Positions 34,417 through 43,232 of a DNA stretch of 64,000 bases are shown one piece after another. The stretch comes from JAWXTK01 sp044433645 (GTDB lineage Bacteria; Bacteroidota; Bacteroidia; Bacteroidales; Rikenellaceae). How positions within the stretch are numbered: the stretch's first letter is position 1; each line of letters begins with the position of its first letter. The stretch covers positions 35,035 through 99,034 of the forward strand of contig JAWXTK010000004.1 of assembly GCA_044433645.1 (NCBI GenBank), written 5' to 3'. The notes under the pieces are model-generated. The model did not search any database. It was not told the DNA's origin and saw nothing but the letters and a program-made list of their open reading frames with translations. Both the position numbers and the translations under genes were made by a program.

Positions 34417-35700
34417 ATGGAAATTTTAATTAATCCTTCTTTAGATAAATGGGATACACTTGTTTTGCGTGCTGCATCTGAGCAGAGCGAACAGGTGAAA
34501 AATATTGTCTCTGAGATACTTACAAGGGTTAAAGAGGATGGTGATAAAGCTATAATCGAGCTTACAAGCGAGATAGATAAAGTTAATATTTCTTTGCTGG
34601 CTGTAAGCGACAAAGAGATTTTGGAGTCTGAGACAGCAGTTTCTTCTGAGTTAAAGATTGCTATTGAGCAGGCAGCGAAAAATATAGAGATTTTCCACTC
34701 GGCTCAACACTCCAATGGCGTGGATATGCAGACTATGCCGGGTGTGAGATGTGTGCAAAAAAGTGTGCCTATCCAGAGCGTTGGTTTGTATGTTCCTGGT
34801 GGTACAGCTCCTTTGTTTTCTACTGTCTTGATGTTGGCCATACCTGCTAAAGTTGCTGGTTGTAAGGATATTATGCTTTGTACACCTGTTGGTAAAGATG
34901 GCAAAATTGCTCCTCAAATCTTGTATGCAGCTAAGGTTTGTGGCGTGAGTAAAATATATAAAGTTGGTGGTGCTCAGGCGATTGCGGCCATGGCCTACGG
35001 TACTGATACAGTTGCAAAGGTTGATAAGATTTTTGGCCCTGGTAATAGATTTGTCACCGAGGCTAAACAGCAACTTAGTGTCAAGGATGTTGCCATTGAT
35101 ATGCCTGCCGGGCCGTCTGAAGTAATGGTCTTGGCAGATGAAACGGCTGATGCTGATTTTGTTGCGTCGGATTTGTTGTCTCAGGCAGAACATGGGGTTG
35201 ATAGTCAGTCAATTTTGGTATGCTTGTCAGAAGAATTTGCAGGGAAAGTTAAGGTGAGTGTTGACAAGCAGTTAGCTCAGTTATCTCGCTGTGATATAGC
35301 TCTTAAAGCGCTGGATAACAGTAAGATAATAGTGTTTGAAGATAGGGAAAACATCATTAAGTTTGCTAATGTATATGCTGCCGAACACCTTATTATTTCT
35401 ATGAGTGAGCCTTGGAATGTGGCCGAAAAAATCACAGCTGCAGGTAGTGTTTTCATAGGAAATTACACCCCTGAGAGTGCAGGAGACTACGCCTCAGGAA
35501 CCAATCATACCTTGCCAACTTCGGGTTGGGCTAGAGCTTATAGTGGGGTGAATCTCGATAGTTTTATGCGCAAGATTACCTACCAAGAAATTACCTCTGA
35601 GGGGCTTAAAGGCATAGGGAAAACCATTATGATTATGGCAGATGACGAGGGCTTGGATGCTCACAAAAATGCAGTTGCAGTTAGATTGTCAAAAATTTAG
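34417..35700 (+). CDS. hisD: Histidinol dehydrogenase HisD
   Basis: HisD carries out the last two oxidations to L-histidine. The 427-residue protein has QSVGLYVPGGTAPLFSTVLMLAIPA, GGAQAIAAMAYGTDTVAKVDKIFGPGN, DMPAGPSEVMVLAD, the zinc-ligand LLSQAEHGVDSQS, YAAEHLII and SAGDYASGTNHTLPTSGWAR. It starts six bases after hisG. Confidence 0.97.
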   Translation: MEILINPSLDKWDTLVLRAASEQSEQVKNIVSEILTRVKEDGDKAIIELTSEIDKVNISLLAVSDKEILESETAVSSELKIAIEQAAKNIEIFHSAQHSNGVDMQTMPGVRCVQKSVPIQSVGLYVPGGTAPLFSTVLMLAIPAKVAGCKDIMLCTPVGKDGKIAPQILYAAKVCGVSKIYKVGGAQAIAAMAYGTDTVAKVDKIFGPGNRFVTEAKQQLSVKDVAIDMPAGPSEVMVLADETADADFVASDLLSQAEHGVDSQSILVCLSEEFAGKVKVSVDKQLAQLSRCDIALKALDNSKIIVFEDRENIIKFANVYAAEHLIISMSEPWNVAEKITAAGSVFIGNYTPESAGDYASGTNHTLPTSGWARAYSGVNLDSFMRKITYQEITSEGLKGIGKTIMIMADDEGLDAHKNAVAVRLSKI

Positions 35701-35703
35701 AAG

Positions 35704-36735
35704 ATGAAAAATATACTTTCAAAAGTTCGTAAAAATATACTCAATCTCGCACCCTATTCTACGGCTAGAGATGAGTATCAGGGCACTTTTGGCATATATT
35801 TAGATGCCAACGAGAGTCCTTACGAAAACGGTTTTAACAGATATCCCGACCCTTATCAAAAAGAGTTGAAGGCAAGGGTTTCGGAGATTAAAAACATAGA
35901 TGAGCGCAATATTTTCATAGGAAATGGTAGTGATGAGCCTATTGATTTGGCTTACCGAGTATTTTGCGAGCCGGGAGTTGATAATGTGGTTGCCATTGCG
36001 CCTTCTTATGGTATGTATAAGGTTGCTGCTGAGATAAATAACATAGAGTGCCGCGAGGTTGTTTTAGAGGAAGATTTCTCGCTTTGTGCTGATAAATTAT
36101 TGGCTAAGGTTGACGAGCAAACCAAGATAATCTGGTTGTGTTCGCCAAATAATCCTACGGGTAACTCATTGTGTGATAATGAGATAACTAAGATATTAGA
36201 TTGCTTTAACGGCGTGGTTGTCATAGATGAGGCCTACATAGATTTCTCGTCAAAAAGCAGCTATCTCTCTAAACTACTTTGCAACGAAAATCTTATCGTG
36301 TTGCAAACTTTGTCTAAGGCATGGGGTATGGCAGGGCTTAGATTAGGACTTGCTTTTGCATCTGAGGCTATCGTCGAGATTTTTACGCGAGTTAAATATC
36401 CTTACAATATTAACACGTTAACGCAGGCGACTGTTATTAAACAATTGGATGTTGATATTAAGCCTCAAATTGACGAGATCATCGCACAACGTGAGTGGTT
36501 AGTTGAGAGGATGCAGGGCATAAAGATGATAGAAAAAATTACACCAAGCGATGCTAACTTCTTGTTAGTCAAGGTTAAGGGAGCAACAGAATTATATAAT
36601 GAGCTTATAGAGGCCGGTGTAATTGTAAGAGATAGATCTAGGGTTGTTGGTTGCGCTGATAGTCTTAGGATTTCAGTTGGAACACCCGAAGAAAATAAAA
36701 AATTAATTCAAATCCTTGAAAATGCAAGAAGCTAA
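35704..36735 (+). CDS. hisC: Histidinol-phosphate aminotransferase HisC
   Basis: A fold-type I PLP enzyme that transaminates imidazole acetol phosphate. The 343-residue protein has YLDANESPYENGFNRYPDP, NGSDEPIDLAYR, SPNNPTGN, VVIDEAYIDFS, and the PLP Lys in LSKAWGMAGLRLGLAFA. It starts three bases after hisD and overlaps hisB by 14 bases. Confidence 0.97.
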   Translation: MKNILSKVRKNILNLAPYSTARDEYQGTFGIYLDANESPYENGFNRYPDPYQKELKARVSEIKNIDERNIFIGNGSDEPIDLAYRVFCEPGVDNVVAIAPSYGMYKVAAEINNIECREVVLEEDFSLCADKLLAKVDEQTKIIWLCSPNNPTGNSLCDNEITKILDCFNGVVVIDEAYIDFSSKSSYLSKLLCNENLIVLQTLSKAWGMAGLRLGLAFASEAIVEIFTRVKYPYNINTLTQATVIKQLDVDIKPQIDEIIAQREWLVERMQGIKMIEKITPSDANFLLVKVKGATELYNELIEAGVIVRDRSRVVGCADSLRISVGTPEENKKLIQILENARS

Positions 36736-37867
36736 AAAAGTACTTTTTATTGACCGTGACGGGACAATAATTGTTGAGCCACCTATTGATTATCAGATAG
36801 ATAGCCTTGAGAAATTAGAATTTTTGCCAGGTGTGATTTCTGCTTTGAGCTCTGTGCGTGGGCTTGATTACGACTTTGTTATGGCATCAAATCAAGACGG
36901 TCTTGGCACGGATTCTTTCCCTGAAGATACTTTTTGGCCAGCTCATAATAAAATGCTTAAAACTCTTGAAGGTGAGGGAGTTACATTTGATGATTTCTTG
37001 ATAGATAGAACTTTTGAGCATGAAAATGCGAATACTAGAAAACCTCAAACAGGGATGTTCACTAAGTATTTGGAGGGAGATTATGACCTTGCAAATTCTT
37101 ATGTTATAGGTGATAGAATCACTGATGTGATGCTTGCTAAAAACCTTGGTTGTAAGGCAATTTTGTTACAAATGTTACAAAATGGACAGCAGATGCTCAA
37201 TGATGCAAACTTAGAACAAACTTGTGCTTTAGTTACTGATTCTTGGGCTGAGATTGCTGAGTTTTTGCGCAGTGAAAGTCGTGTAGCTAAGATTTCAAGA
37301 CAGACTAAGGAGACTAAAATCTTGGTTGAATTAGACCTTGACGGTGAAAAAATGGGGAACGTAAAATCCAACATATCAACAGGTTTAAACTTTTTAGACC
37401 ACATGATAGACCAAATAGTTCACCATGCTGGAGTAGCACTCAGGGTTGAGGTAGAGGGAGATTTGCACGTTGACGAGCACCACACAATGGAAGATACAGC
37501 TATCGTATTGGGCGAGGCCTTTTTGCAGGCTTTGGGCAACAAACGTGGCATAGAGAGATATGGTTATGCATTGCCTATGGACGAATGTGAAGCTAAGGTT
37601 TTGTTGGATTTCAGTGGTCGAATTGAGTTTGTTTGGAATGTGGAATTTTCACGCGAAATGATAGGAGATGTACCCACGGAGATGTTTAAACACTTCTTTA
37701 AGAGCTTTGCTCAGGCTGCAAAATGCAACTTGCACATAGAGGCTAAGGGCGAAAATGAGCACCACAAAATCGAGGGGGTTTTCAAAGCCTTAGCGCGTGC
37801 GATAAAAATGGCAATTAATAGAAATGCGTTCTCAGATGCACTGCCAAGCAGTAAGGGAATGTTGTAA
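36722..37867 (+). CDS. hisB: Bifunctional histidinol-phosphatase / imidazoleglycerol-phosphate dehydratase HisB
   Basis: The 381-residue protein fuses two enzymes. Residues 1-165 are a HAD phosphatase (VLFIDRDGTIIVEPP, VMASNQDG, VIGDRITDVMLAKNLGCKAILL). Residues about 190-381 are the dehydratase with its metal-binding histidine motifs (HVDEHHTMEDTAIVLGEAF and ENEHHKIEGVFKALARAIK). This fusion is known from enterobacteria and Bacteroidota. The ATG at 36722 is chosen over a TTG two codons earlier. Confidence 0.96.
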   Translation: MQEAKKVLFIDRDGTIIVEPPIDYQIDSLEKLEFLPGVISALSSVRGLDYDFVMASNQDGLGTDSFPEDTFWPAHNKMLKTLEGEGVTFDDFLIDRTFEHENANTRKPQTGMFTKYLEGDYDLANSYVIGDRITDVMLAKNLGCKAILLQMLQNGQQMLNDANLEQTCALVTDSWAEIAEFLRSESRVAKISRQTKETKILVELDLDGEKMGNVKSNISTGLNFLDHMIDQIVHHAGVALRVEVEGDLHVDEHHTMEDTAIVLGEAFLQALGNKRGIERYGYALPMDECEAKVLLDFSGRIEFVWNVEFSREMIGDVPTEMFKHFFKSFAQAAKCNLHIEAKGENEHHKIEGVFKALARAIKMAINRNAFSDALPSSKGML

Positions 37868-37877
37868 AAAATAAGAT

Positions 37878-38462
37878 ATGTTAGTAATAGTAGATTATGA
37901 TACGGGCAATCTTTGTTCGGTTGAAAATGCAATAGGTCGCATAGGTGAGCCCTACATTGTGAGCTCCTCGCCTGAGGTGATTGCTTCGGCTGATTACGTG
38001 ATTTTGCCTGGTGTGGGTGAGGCCTCGTCGGCTATGCAGAAGCTTAGAGACAGAGGTTTAGTAGAGGTTATTAAGAGCCTAAAGTGCCCAGTATTAGGGG
38101 TTTGCATAGGTTTGCAACTAATGTGTGAGAGTAGCGAAGAGGGTGATGCTGAGTGTCTGGGAATCTTCCCCACTAAGGTTAAACGCTTTAGCGCTGAGTA
38201 CGGTTTGAAAGTACCTCACATGGGTTGGAACACGATAGAGGACTTGCGCTCGCCACTTTTTGAGGGCATGAGTGAGGGTACATATATTTATTACGTGCAC
38301 TCTTACGCGCCTGAATTGTGTGACGAGGCTATTGCAACAACAACTTATGGAAAAAAATTCAGTGCAGCGATACAAAAAGATAACTTTTACGGTACGCAAT
38401 TTCACCCCGAAAAAAGTGGTGAGGCTGGAGAGATGATACTTAAAAACTTTTTGAAATTATGA
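37878..38462 (+). CDS. hisH: Imidazole glycerol phosphate synthase glutaminase subunit HisH
   Basis: HisH releases ammonia from glutamine and passes it to HisF. The 194-residue class I amidotransferase has VIVDYDTGNLCSVENA, the oxyanion region PGVGEA, catalytic Cys in LGVCIGLQLMCESSEEG and the His-Glu pair in GTQFHPEKSGEAG. It overlaps hisA by four bases. Confidence 0.97.
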   Translation: MLVIVDYDTGNLCSVENAIGRIGEPYIVSSSPEVIASADYVILPGVGEASSAMQKLRDRGLVEVIKSLKCPVLGVCIGLQLMCESSEEGDAECLGIFPTKVKRFSAEYGLKVPHMGWNTIEDLRSPLFEGMSEGTYIYYVHSYAPELCDEAIATTTYGKKFSAAIQKDNFYGTQFHPEKSGEAGEMILKNFLKL

Positions 38463-39187
38463 TAGAAATCATACCTGCAATAGATATAATTGGTGGCGAA
38501 TGTGTGCGCTTGACCAAGGGAGATTATTCAACGAAAAAATCTTATAGTACTGATACTCTGTCAGTTGCTAAGGGTTATGAGGATATAGGAATCAAACGTT
38601 TGCACATAGTTGACTTGGACGGGGCAAAACTTTCTGAGCCTGCAAACCTTAAAGTTCTGGAGCAAATCGCATCTAAAACTTCGCTTGATATTCAGTGGGG
38701 TGGTGGTGTTAAAAGCACTGAGGCGATTAAGAGCGTTTTTGATGCTGGAGCAAATCGTGCGATTTGTGGTAGCGTTGCTATTACTGAGCCTGAACTTTTC
38801 ATCTCGTGGCTTGATGAGTTTAAACCTGAGCATGTGATTTTAGGAGCTGATATTAAGGATGGATTTATTGCTACTCATGGGTGGTTGGAATCATCGCAAT
38901 CGACTGTGTATCAAGTGATTGTTAAGTTCTTGCCTTATGGACTTTCTCAAGTGATTTGCACAGATATTTCTAAAGATGGCATGTTGCAAGGGCCTAATTT
39001 TGAACTGTATGAGACTTTGCAAGCTAAGTATAATGTAATAAATGTTACAATTTCTGGAGGAGTCAGTAAGCTAGATGATATCACTCAGGCAAACGACATG
39101 AAATTGCGTAGCATAATAGTCGGAAAGGCTATTTATGAGGGGCGTATAACTTTAAAACAATTAGAAGAATGCTTGCAAAACGAATAA
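38459..39187 (+). CDS. hisA: Phosphoribosylformimino-AICAR-phosphate isomerase HisA
   Basis: HisA opens the ribose ring by an Amadori rearrangement. The 242-residue TIM barrel has catalytic Asp in IPAIDIIGGECVRLTKGDY, DLDGAK, WGGGVKSTEAIKSVF and ILGADIKDGFIATHGW, CTDISKDGMLQGPN, and ISGGVSKLDDI with IVGKAIYEGRI. It overlaps hisF by 19 bases, so the two are probably coupled in translation. Confidence 0.97.
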   Translation: MIEIIPAIDIIGGECVRLTKGDYSTKKSYSTDTLSVAKGYEDIGIKRLHIVDLDGAKLSEPANLKVLEQIASKTSLDIQWGGGVKSTEAIKSVFDAGANRAICGSVAITEPELFISWLDEFKPEHVILGADIKDGFIATHGWLESSQSTVYQVIVKFLPYGLSQVICTDISKDGMLQGPNFELYETLQAKYNVINVTISGGVSKLDDITQANDMKLRSIIVGKAIYEGRITLKQLEECLQNE

Positions 39188-39924
39188 TACCTTGCCTAGA
39201 TATTAAGGACGGAGCCACGGTAAAAGGCATCAACTTCTTGGAGCTTAAAAACGTTGGTGATCCTGTGGAATTAGGCAGAAAATATGCCTTAGACGGTGCT
39301 GACGAGCTGGTTTACCTTGACATTAGTGCTACGAACGAGGGTAGAAATACCTTTGCTGAATTAGTGACTCGCATAGCTGAAAATATTAATATTCCTTTTA
39401 CAGTTGGTGGTGGAATTTCTACTGTGGAGGATGCCGGGCGTTTGTTGTTGGCCGGAGCTGATAAGATTACGGTGAACAGTGCAGCTGTGAGAAATCCAGA
39501 TTTGATAGACCAAATAGCGTCAAAATATGGTAGCCAATTCATAGTCGTAGCCATAGACGCTAAAACGATAGGAGACAAATGGGTGGTGACCACTCATGGA
39601 GGGAAGCAACCTACTGATAAAGAGTTATTTAGCTGGGCTAAGGAGGCTGAGCAACGTGGCGCAGGTGAGATACTTTTCACCTCTATGGACCACGACGGAA
39701 CTAAGGCAGGTTACCCCTGCGATACTTTTGCAAAACTTTCGCAAATGCTTAATATTCCGATAGTTGCATCAGGTGGAGCAGGCTCAGTGCAGAACATAGC
39801 AGACGTGCTTACTACTGGGTGTGCAGATGCTGCTTTGGCTGCAAGTATTTTCCATTATAATGAAATTCCAATTCCTAGATTAAAGCAGGAATTAAGAGAT
39901 ATGAATATAAATGTTAGACTTTAA
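39169..39924 (+). CDS. hisF: Imidazole glycerol phosphate synthase cyclase subunit HisF
   Basis: HisF closes the imidazole ring with ammonia from HisH. The 251-residue barrel has IIPCLDIKDGATVKGINF, DISATNEGR, PFTVGGGISTVEDAG, VAIDAKTIGDKWVVTTHGGK, LFTSMDHDGTKAGY and IPIVASGGAGSVQNIADV. The two phosphate loops and both catalytic aspartates are present. Confidence 0.97.
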   Translation: MLAKRIIPCLDIKDGATVKGINFLELKNVGDPVELGRKYALDGADELVYLDISATNEGRNTFAELVTRIAENINIPFTVGGGISTVEDAGRLLLAGADKITVNSAAVRNPDLIDQIASKYGSQFIVVAIDAKTIGDKWVVTTHGGKQPTDKELFSWAKEAEQRGAGEILFTSMDHDGTKAGYPCDTFAKLSQMLNIPIVASGGAGSVQNIADVLTTGCADAALAASIFHYNEIPIPRLKQELRDMNINVRL

Positions 39925-39937
39925 AAAAAAGTAACAA

Positions 39938-40552
39938 ATGATACAATTTAGTGAACTAGATGCTGCTAAATACAGCGATGGATTAATCCCTGCCATTATT
40001 CAAGATGAGCGCAGTATGCAGGTATTAATGTTAGGCTTTATGAACGAAGAGGCCTTTAATAAAACAGTTGAAACTCAGAAAGTTACATTCTTTTCGAGGA
40101 CACGCAATGTGCTTTGGACTAAGGGTGAAACGAGTGGTAATTTCTTGAATGTTGTTTCGATTTCTAAGGATTGTGACAACGACACATTGTTAATCAGAGC
40201 AGTGCCCGTAGGACCAGTTTGTCACACTGGTGATGCAACTTGTTTTGCAGCTAACGAAGATTACAAACCTAATGAGGGTTTTATTCGCTACCTTCAAAGC
40301 GTTATTCACACTCGTCACGAACAAATGCCTGAGGGTTCTTACACCACAAAATTATTTAATAAAGGTGTAAATAAAATTGCGCAAAAGGTTGGAGAAGAGG
40401 CAGTTGAGACTGTAATTGAGGCTGTTGCTAAAAATACTCCAGATATGATTTATGAGGCGTCTGACCTTATCTATCACCTATTGGTTTTGCTTGAATCAAC
40501 TGGTTGCAGCATTGCTAATTTGGAAAATGAATTGGTGAAACGCCATAAATAA
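39938..40552 (+). CDS. hisIE: Bifunctional HisIE (phosphoribosyl-AMP cyclohydrolase / phosphoribosyl-ATP pyrophosphatase)
   Basis: The 204-residue protein carries steps 2 and 3 of histidine synthesis. Residues 1-105 are the HisI domain (PAIIQDERSMQVLMLGFMNEEAF, TFFSRTRNVLWTKGETSGNFL, DCDNDTLLI, GPVCHTGDATCF with the zinc cysteines). Residues about 115-204 are the HisE helical domain (EGSYTTKLFNKGVNKIAQKVGEEAVETVIEA, ASDLIYHLLVLLES). It ends the his operon. Confidence 0.97.
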   Translation: MIQFSELDAAKYSDGLIPAIIQDERSMQVLMLGFMNEEAFNKTVETQKVTFFSRTRNVLWTKGETSGNFLNVVSISKDCDNDTLLIRAVPVGPVCHTGDATCFAANEDYKPNEGFIRYLQSVIHTRHEQMPEGSYTTKLFNKGVNKIAQKVGEEAVETVIEAVAKNTPDMIYEASDLIYHLLVLLESTGCSIANLENELVKRHK

Positions 40553-40559
40553 TTTTGTT

Positions 40560-41492
40560 ATGCTAGTTAAGCTTAACAAATTAATAAGTTATCTTCTTGC
40601 TTTTGGCTTGAAGATAACTTTTTTTGTGCTTATACTTCCAACTTTTTTCCCTTCAAAACGTAATTTCCTTAGAAAACATAAATTAGTGAGACGCTTTTTG
40701 GAGAAAAAATTTCCTAAGTTAGACGAAACAGAGTCAAGTCTTGATAATACGATGCCAAACAATTTGCCTATATGGGTTTTCTGGTATCAAGGCTACGATT
40801 CTATGCCTGAACTTGTGAGGATTTGCTTTCAAAGTGTTTTGGATAATAACAACGGCAAAAATGTAATATTAGTTACAAAAGATAATGTTAATGATTATAT
40901 AGTCTTCCCGGAGCATGTAACTGAAAAATTTGAAAAAGGTCTCATAACATTAACGCATTACTCTGATTTACTGAGACTTGGGCTTCTTGCCAAGCATGGT
41001 GGCTTGTGGGCTGATGCAACTATACTTGTTACTAAGCCTATTGATTTTGAAAAGTGGCCAAGTGCTATTTTTACTATTCGTCAGAGAGAGAATATAGGGC
41101 GTTTTGTTACACAAATGCGTTGGACAGGTTTCTTGATAGGTGGGCAGAAAGCAAATCCTGTGTTTGTATCTTCATACAATCTTTTGTGTGAATATCATAA
41201 GGATAGTAAGCCTTTAATTGATTATCTGTTAATTGATTACGTATTGGATTTTGTGTATTCACATGACGAAAATGTGAGCAAACAAATAGATGCTTTACCT
41301 TTGACAAATTCTGAATTGTACACTCTTTCTGGCAGTTTGAACGATAGATTTGATAGAGCGACTTTTGATGCAATTCTCTCTGAAACTCAGTTCTTTAAAC
41401 TCAATAGACGAGTTCAAACCAAAGAAAAAACCGCTGAAGGTGATTCAACGGTTTTCGCATATTTGAAAAGTAAATTTATTTCTTCCAAGTAG
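40560..41492 (+). CDS. Capsular polysaccharide synthesis-type glycosyltransferase (GT32-like)
   Basis: The 310-residue protein has a membrane-associated N-terminus (LISYLLAFGLKITFFVLILP), then PIWVFWYQGYDSMPELVRICFQSVL and HYSDLLRLGLLAKHGGLWADATI, with the DxD-like WADAT motif of the Gly_transf_sug/Caps_synth (PF05704) families. It would move a sugar onto a surface glycan at the inner face of the membrane; donor and acceptor are unknown. It starts only seven bases after hisIE, so it may be read from the his message. Its last 17 bases overlap the end of convergent pyrE, and a pyrE terminator lies inside its 3' end. Confidence 0.75.
   Translation: MLVKLNKLISYLLAFGLKITFFVLILPTFFPSKRNFLRKHKLVRRFLEKKFPKLDETESSLDNTMPNNLPIWVFWYQGYDSMPELVRICFQSVLDNNNGKNVILVTKDNVNDYIVFPEHVTEKFEKGLITLTHYSDLLRLGLLAKHGGLWADATILVTKPIDFEKWPSAIFTIRQRENIGRFVTQMRWTGFLIGGQKANPVFVSSYNLLCEYHKDSKPLIDYLLIDYVLDFVYSHDENVSKQIDALPLTNSELYTLSGSLNDRFDRATFDAILSETQFFKLNRRVQTKEKTAEGDSTVFAYLKSKFISSK
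41424..41454 (-). terminator. Intrinsic terminator of pyrE, inside the opposing gene
   Basis: On the minus strand AACCGTTGA / TCAGCGGTT (41445-41453 with 41429-41437) forms a stem followed by a run of T. It lies 22 bases past the pyrE stop and fully within the coding sequence of the convergent glycosyltransferase. Confidence 0.75.
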
Positions 41493-42108
41493 AAGGGCTT
41501 TTGCGCCATTCGCGTAGCGTTTCTAGATCTGTTTCTTCTACATAACCTTGCTCGATTGCAAGTTTTATCATAGCTTCATAATTACTCAGTGTGTCAAGTT
41601 TCACGCCTGCTGCTGCAAAGTTTTCGTCGGCAGTAGGGAAACCATAACTAAATATAGCTACCATGCCAAGTACCTCACAGCCAGCAGCTTTAAGTGCCTC
41701 GACTGCGCTAAGTGAGCTGCCTCCCGTAGACACTAAATCTTCTATAACAACAACTTTGTCGCCTGCTTTATAATCGCCCTCAACCTGGTTTGTAAGCCCG
41801 TGACCTTTGGCCGATGAGCGAACATAGATGAAAGGTTTATTCATTTTTTCTGCTACCAAAACTCCGTGTGCGATAGCCCCCGTTGCTACACCTGCGATGA
41901 TGTCAGCCTCAGGATATTTTTCGGCGATTATCTCTGCAAAACTTTCGTAAACAAGTTTACGTGAGGTAGGGAAAGATAAAATTTTGCGATTGTCGCAATA
42001 AATTGGCGAAAACCAACCTGATGCCCAAGTAAAATGATTTGCAGGACTCAATTTAATTGCCTTAATTTGCAGTAGGCTTTGCGCGATGCTTTGCTCGATA
42101 TTTTTCAT
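41476..42108 (-). CDS. pyrE: Orotate phosphoribosyltransferase PyrE
   Basis: PyrE joins orotate to PRPP in UMP synthesis. The 210-residue protein has FTWASGWFSPIYCDNRKILSFP, DIIAGVATGAIAHGVLVAEK, PFIYVRSSAKGHGLTNQVEG and the PRPP motif KVVVIEDLVSTGGSSLSAVEAL. Its ATG is only three bases from the divergent NUDIX ATG, so its promoter must lie inside that gene. Confidence 0.96.
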   Translation of the reverse strand: MKNIEQSIAQSLLQIKAIKLSPANHFTWASGWFSPIYCDNRKILSFPTSRKLVYESFAEIIAEKYPEADIIAGVATGAIAHGVLVAEKMNKPFIYVRSSAKGHGLTNQVEGDYKAGDKVVVIEDLVSTGGSSLSAVEALKAAGCEVLGMVAIFSYGFPTADENFAAAGVKLDTLSNYEAMIKLAIEQGYVEETDLETLREWRKSPSTWKK

Positions 42109-42111
42109 GTT

Positions 42112-42696
42112 ATGTATAAAATTTACTTAAATAATAATTATATTTTGCTCCTCACAAGAGCTGATGAAATTCCCGAGGAAGTCATCCCCATGGAATTTGA
42201 TATTACAAAGGTGTTGCAAAAAGTTGAGAATAACAACAATGTAGCAATTTTTTGTGATGATTGTGACAAATTTTTTAAAGAATTTTCTCTCCTTTTTGAA
42301 TGTAGGACGGCTTGTGGGGGAGTGGTGACGAGCGAGAACTTCAAGGTTTTAATGATTAAACGTCTGGGTGTGTGGGATTTACCTAAAGGACACTTGGAAA
42401 AAGGCGAGACTTTAGAGCAGTGTGCTCTGCGTGAGGTGCAGGAGGAGTGTGGAATAAAAGATTTATCTCTTGGGGCTAAAATAAAAACCACTTATCACAT
42501 ATATTATATAAAGACGAAATTGGTGCTAAAAACCACACTTTGGTATAGAATGTGTGCTAGTGAAAGCCAACAATTAGTGCCCCAAACCCAGGAAGGCATC
42601 TCAAAAGTAAAGTGGAAAAAAATTGCAAAATTGTATAAATTGAGGAAAAAAACGTACTCAAACATAAATGACGTGCTTAAAAAGATGTTTTTTTAA
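42112..42696 (+). CDS. NUDIX hydrolase
   Basis: The 194-residue protein has a perfect Nudix box, GHLEKGETLEQCALREVQEECGI (GX5EX7REUXEEXGU). It would hydrolyse a nucleoside diphosphate linked to another group; the substrate is not clear. The N-terminal 65 residues are extra to the core (YILLLTRADEIPEE, VAIFCDDCDKFFKEFSLLFE) and the C-terminus is basic. The ATG at 42112 is chosen; an earlier in-frame start would lie within pyrE. pyrE starts divergently with three bases between the two start codons. Confidence 0.85.
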   Translation: MYKIYLNNNYILLLTRADEIPEEVIPMEFDITKVLQKVENNNNVAIFCDDCDKFFKEFSLLFECRTACGGVVTSENFKVLMIKRLGVWDLPKGHLEKGETLEQCALREVQEECGIKDLSLGAKIKTTYHIYYIKTKLVLKTTLWYRMCASESQQLVPQTQEGISKVKWKKIAKLYKLRKKTYSNINDVLKKMFF

Positions 42697-42707
42697 TAAA
42701 AAATATA

Positions 42708-42715
42708 TATATTTG
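42708..42715 (+). promoter_or_regulatory. -7 box upstream of the PepSY-like gene
   Basis: TATATTTG matches TAnnTTTG, 31 bases before the ATG at 42747; the -33 is weak. Confidence 0.5.
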
Positions 42716-42746
42716 TAAACATACTAAACTGTAAAAATTGAAAATT

Positions 42747-43211
42747 ATGAAAAGAAGTATTTTGACTATCGCTCTAGCTGTTTTCACCCTAGCCGCAGTG
42801 GCTCAACCAGGTGGTGGACCAAGCCCAAAACCAAGCCAGCATCAATCTCATTCTAATCCTGATACTAAGAAAATTACCTCTGAAATTCAGCGTATGTATC
42901 GTGGTGCATCTATTAAAGAAATAGAAAAAGAAAGAACAGGTTATGAGGTAGAAATAATTCACGAGAAACGCTCTAAAGAGGTGAAATTTAATAATTCAAT
43001 TAATTGGGTGTCAACTACTTATGATATTCGCTCGTCGGAACTTCCTCCAAAAATTCAAGATGCTATCAAACGTTCTAAATATGGTGTTATGAGAATAGAC
43101 GACGTAGATGTTATTGAAACACCTAAGAGAAATTATTATGAAATTGAATTTGATAAATTGTTGGGTGGCGAGGCTAAAGCTCGTATAGATTTTAACGGTA
43201 AATTCTTGTAA
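42747..43211 (+). CDS. Secreted PepSY-like (DUF2874-type) protein
   Basis: The 154-residue protein starts with a signal peptide (MKRSILTIALAVFTLAAVAQ), then a Pro/Gly/Ser/His-rich spacer and a domain of about 110 residues (MYRGASIKEIEKERTGYEVEI, VKFNNSINWVSTTYDI, YGVMRIDDVDVIETPKRNYYEIEFDK). This beta-alpha repeat pattern looks like the putative beta-lactamase-inhibitor-like PepSY-like family (PF11396) common in Bacteroidota. It would be periplasmic or secreted; function is unknown. The ATG is used rather than a TTG nine bases earlier. Confidence 0.75.
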   Translation: MKRSILTIALAVFTLAAVAQPGGGPSPKPSQHQSHSNPDTKKITSEIQRMYRGASIKEIEKERTGYEVEIIHEKRSKEVKFNNSINWVSTTYDIRSSELPPKIQDAIKRSKYGVMRIDDVDVIETPKRNYYEIEFDKLLGGEAKARIDFNGKFL

Positions 43212-43232
43212 AAAAGCTGAATAAACAATAAA

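Noticed and set aside
34651..35193. A 180-codon frame antisense to hisD
   Set aside because: It is fully inside hisD, is rich in His and Thr as expected for a complement of that sequence, and has no motif.
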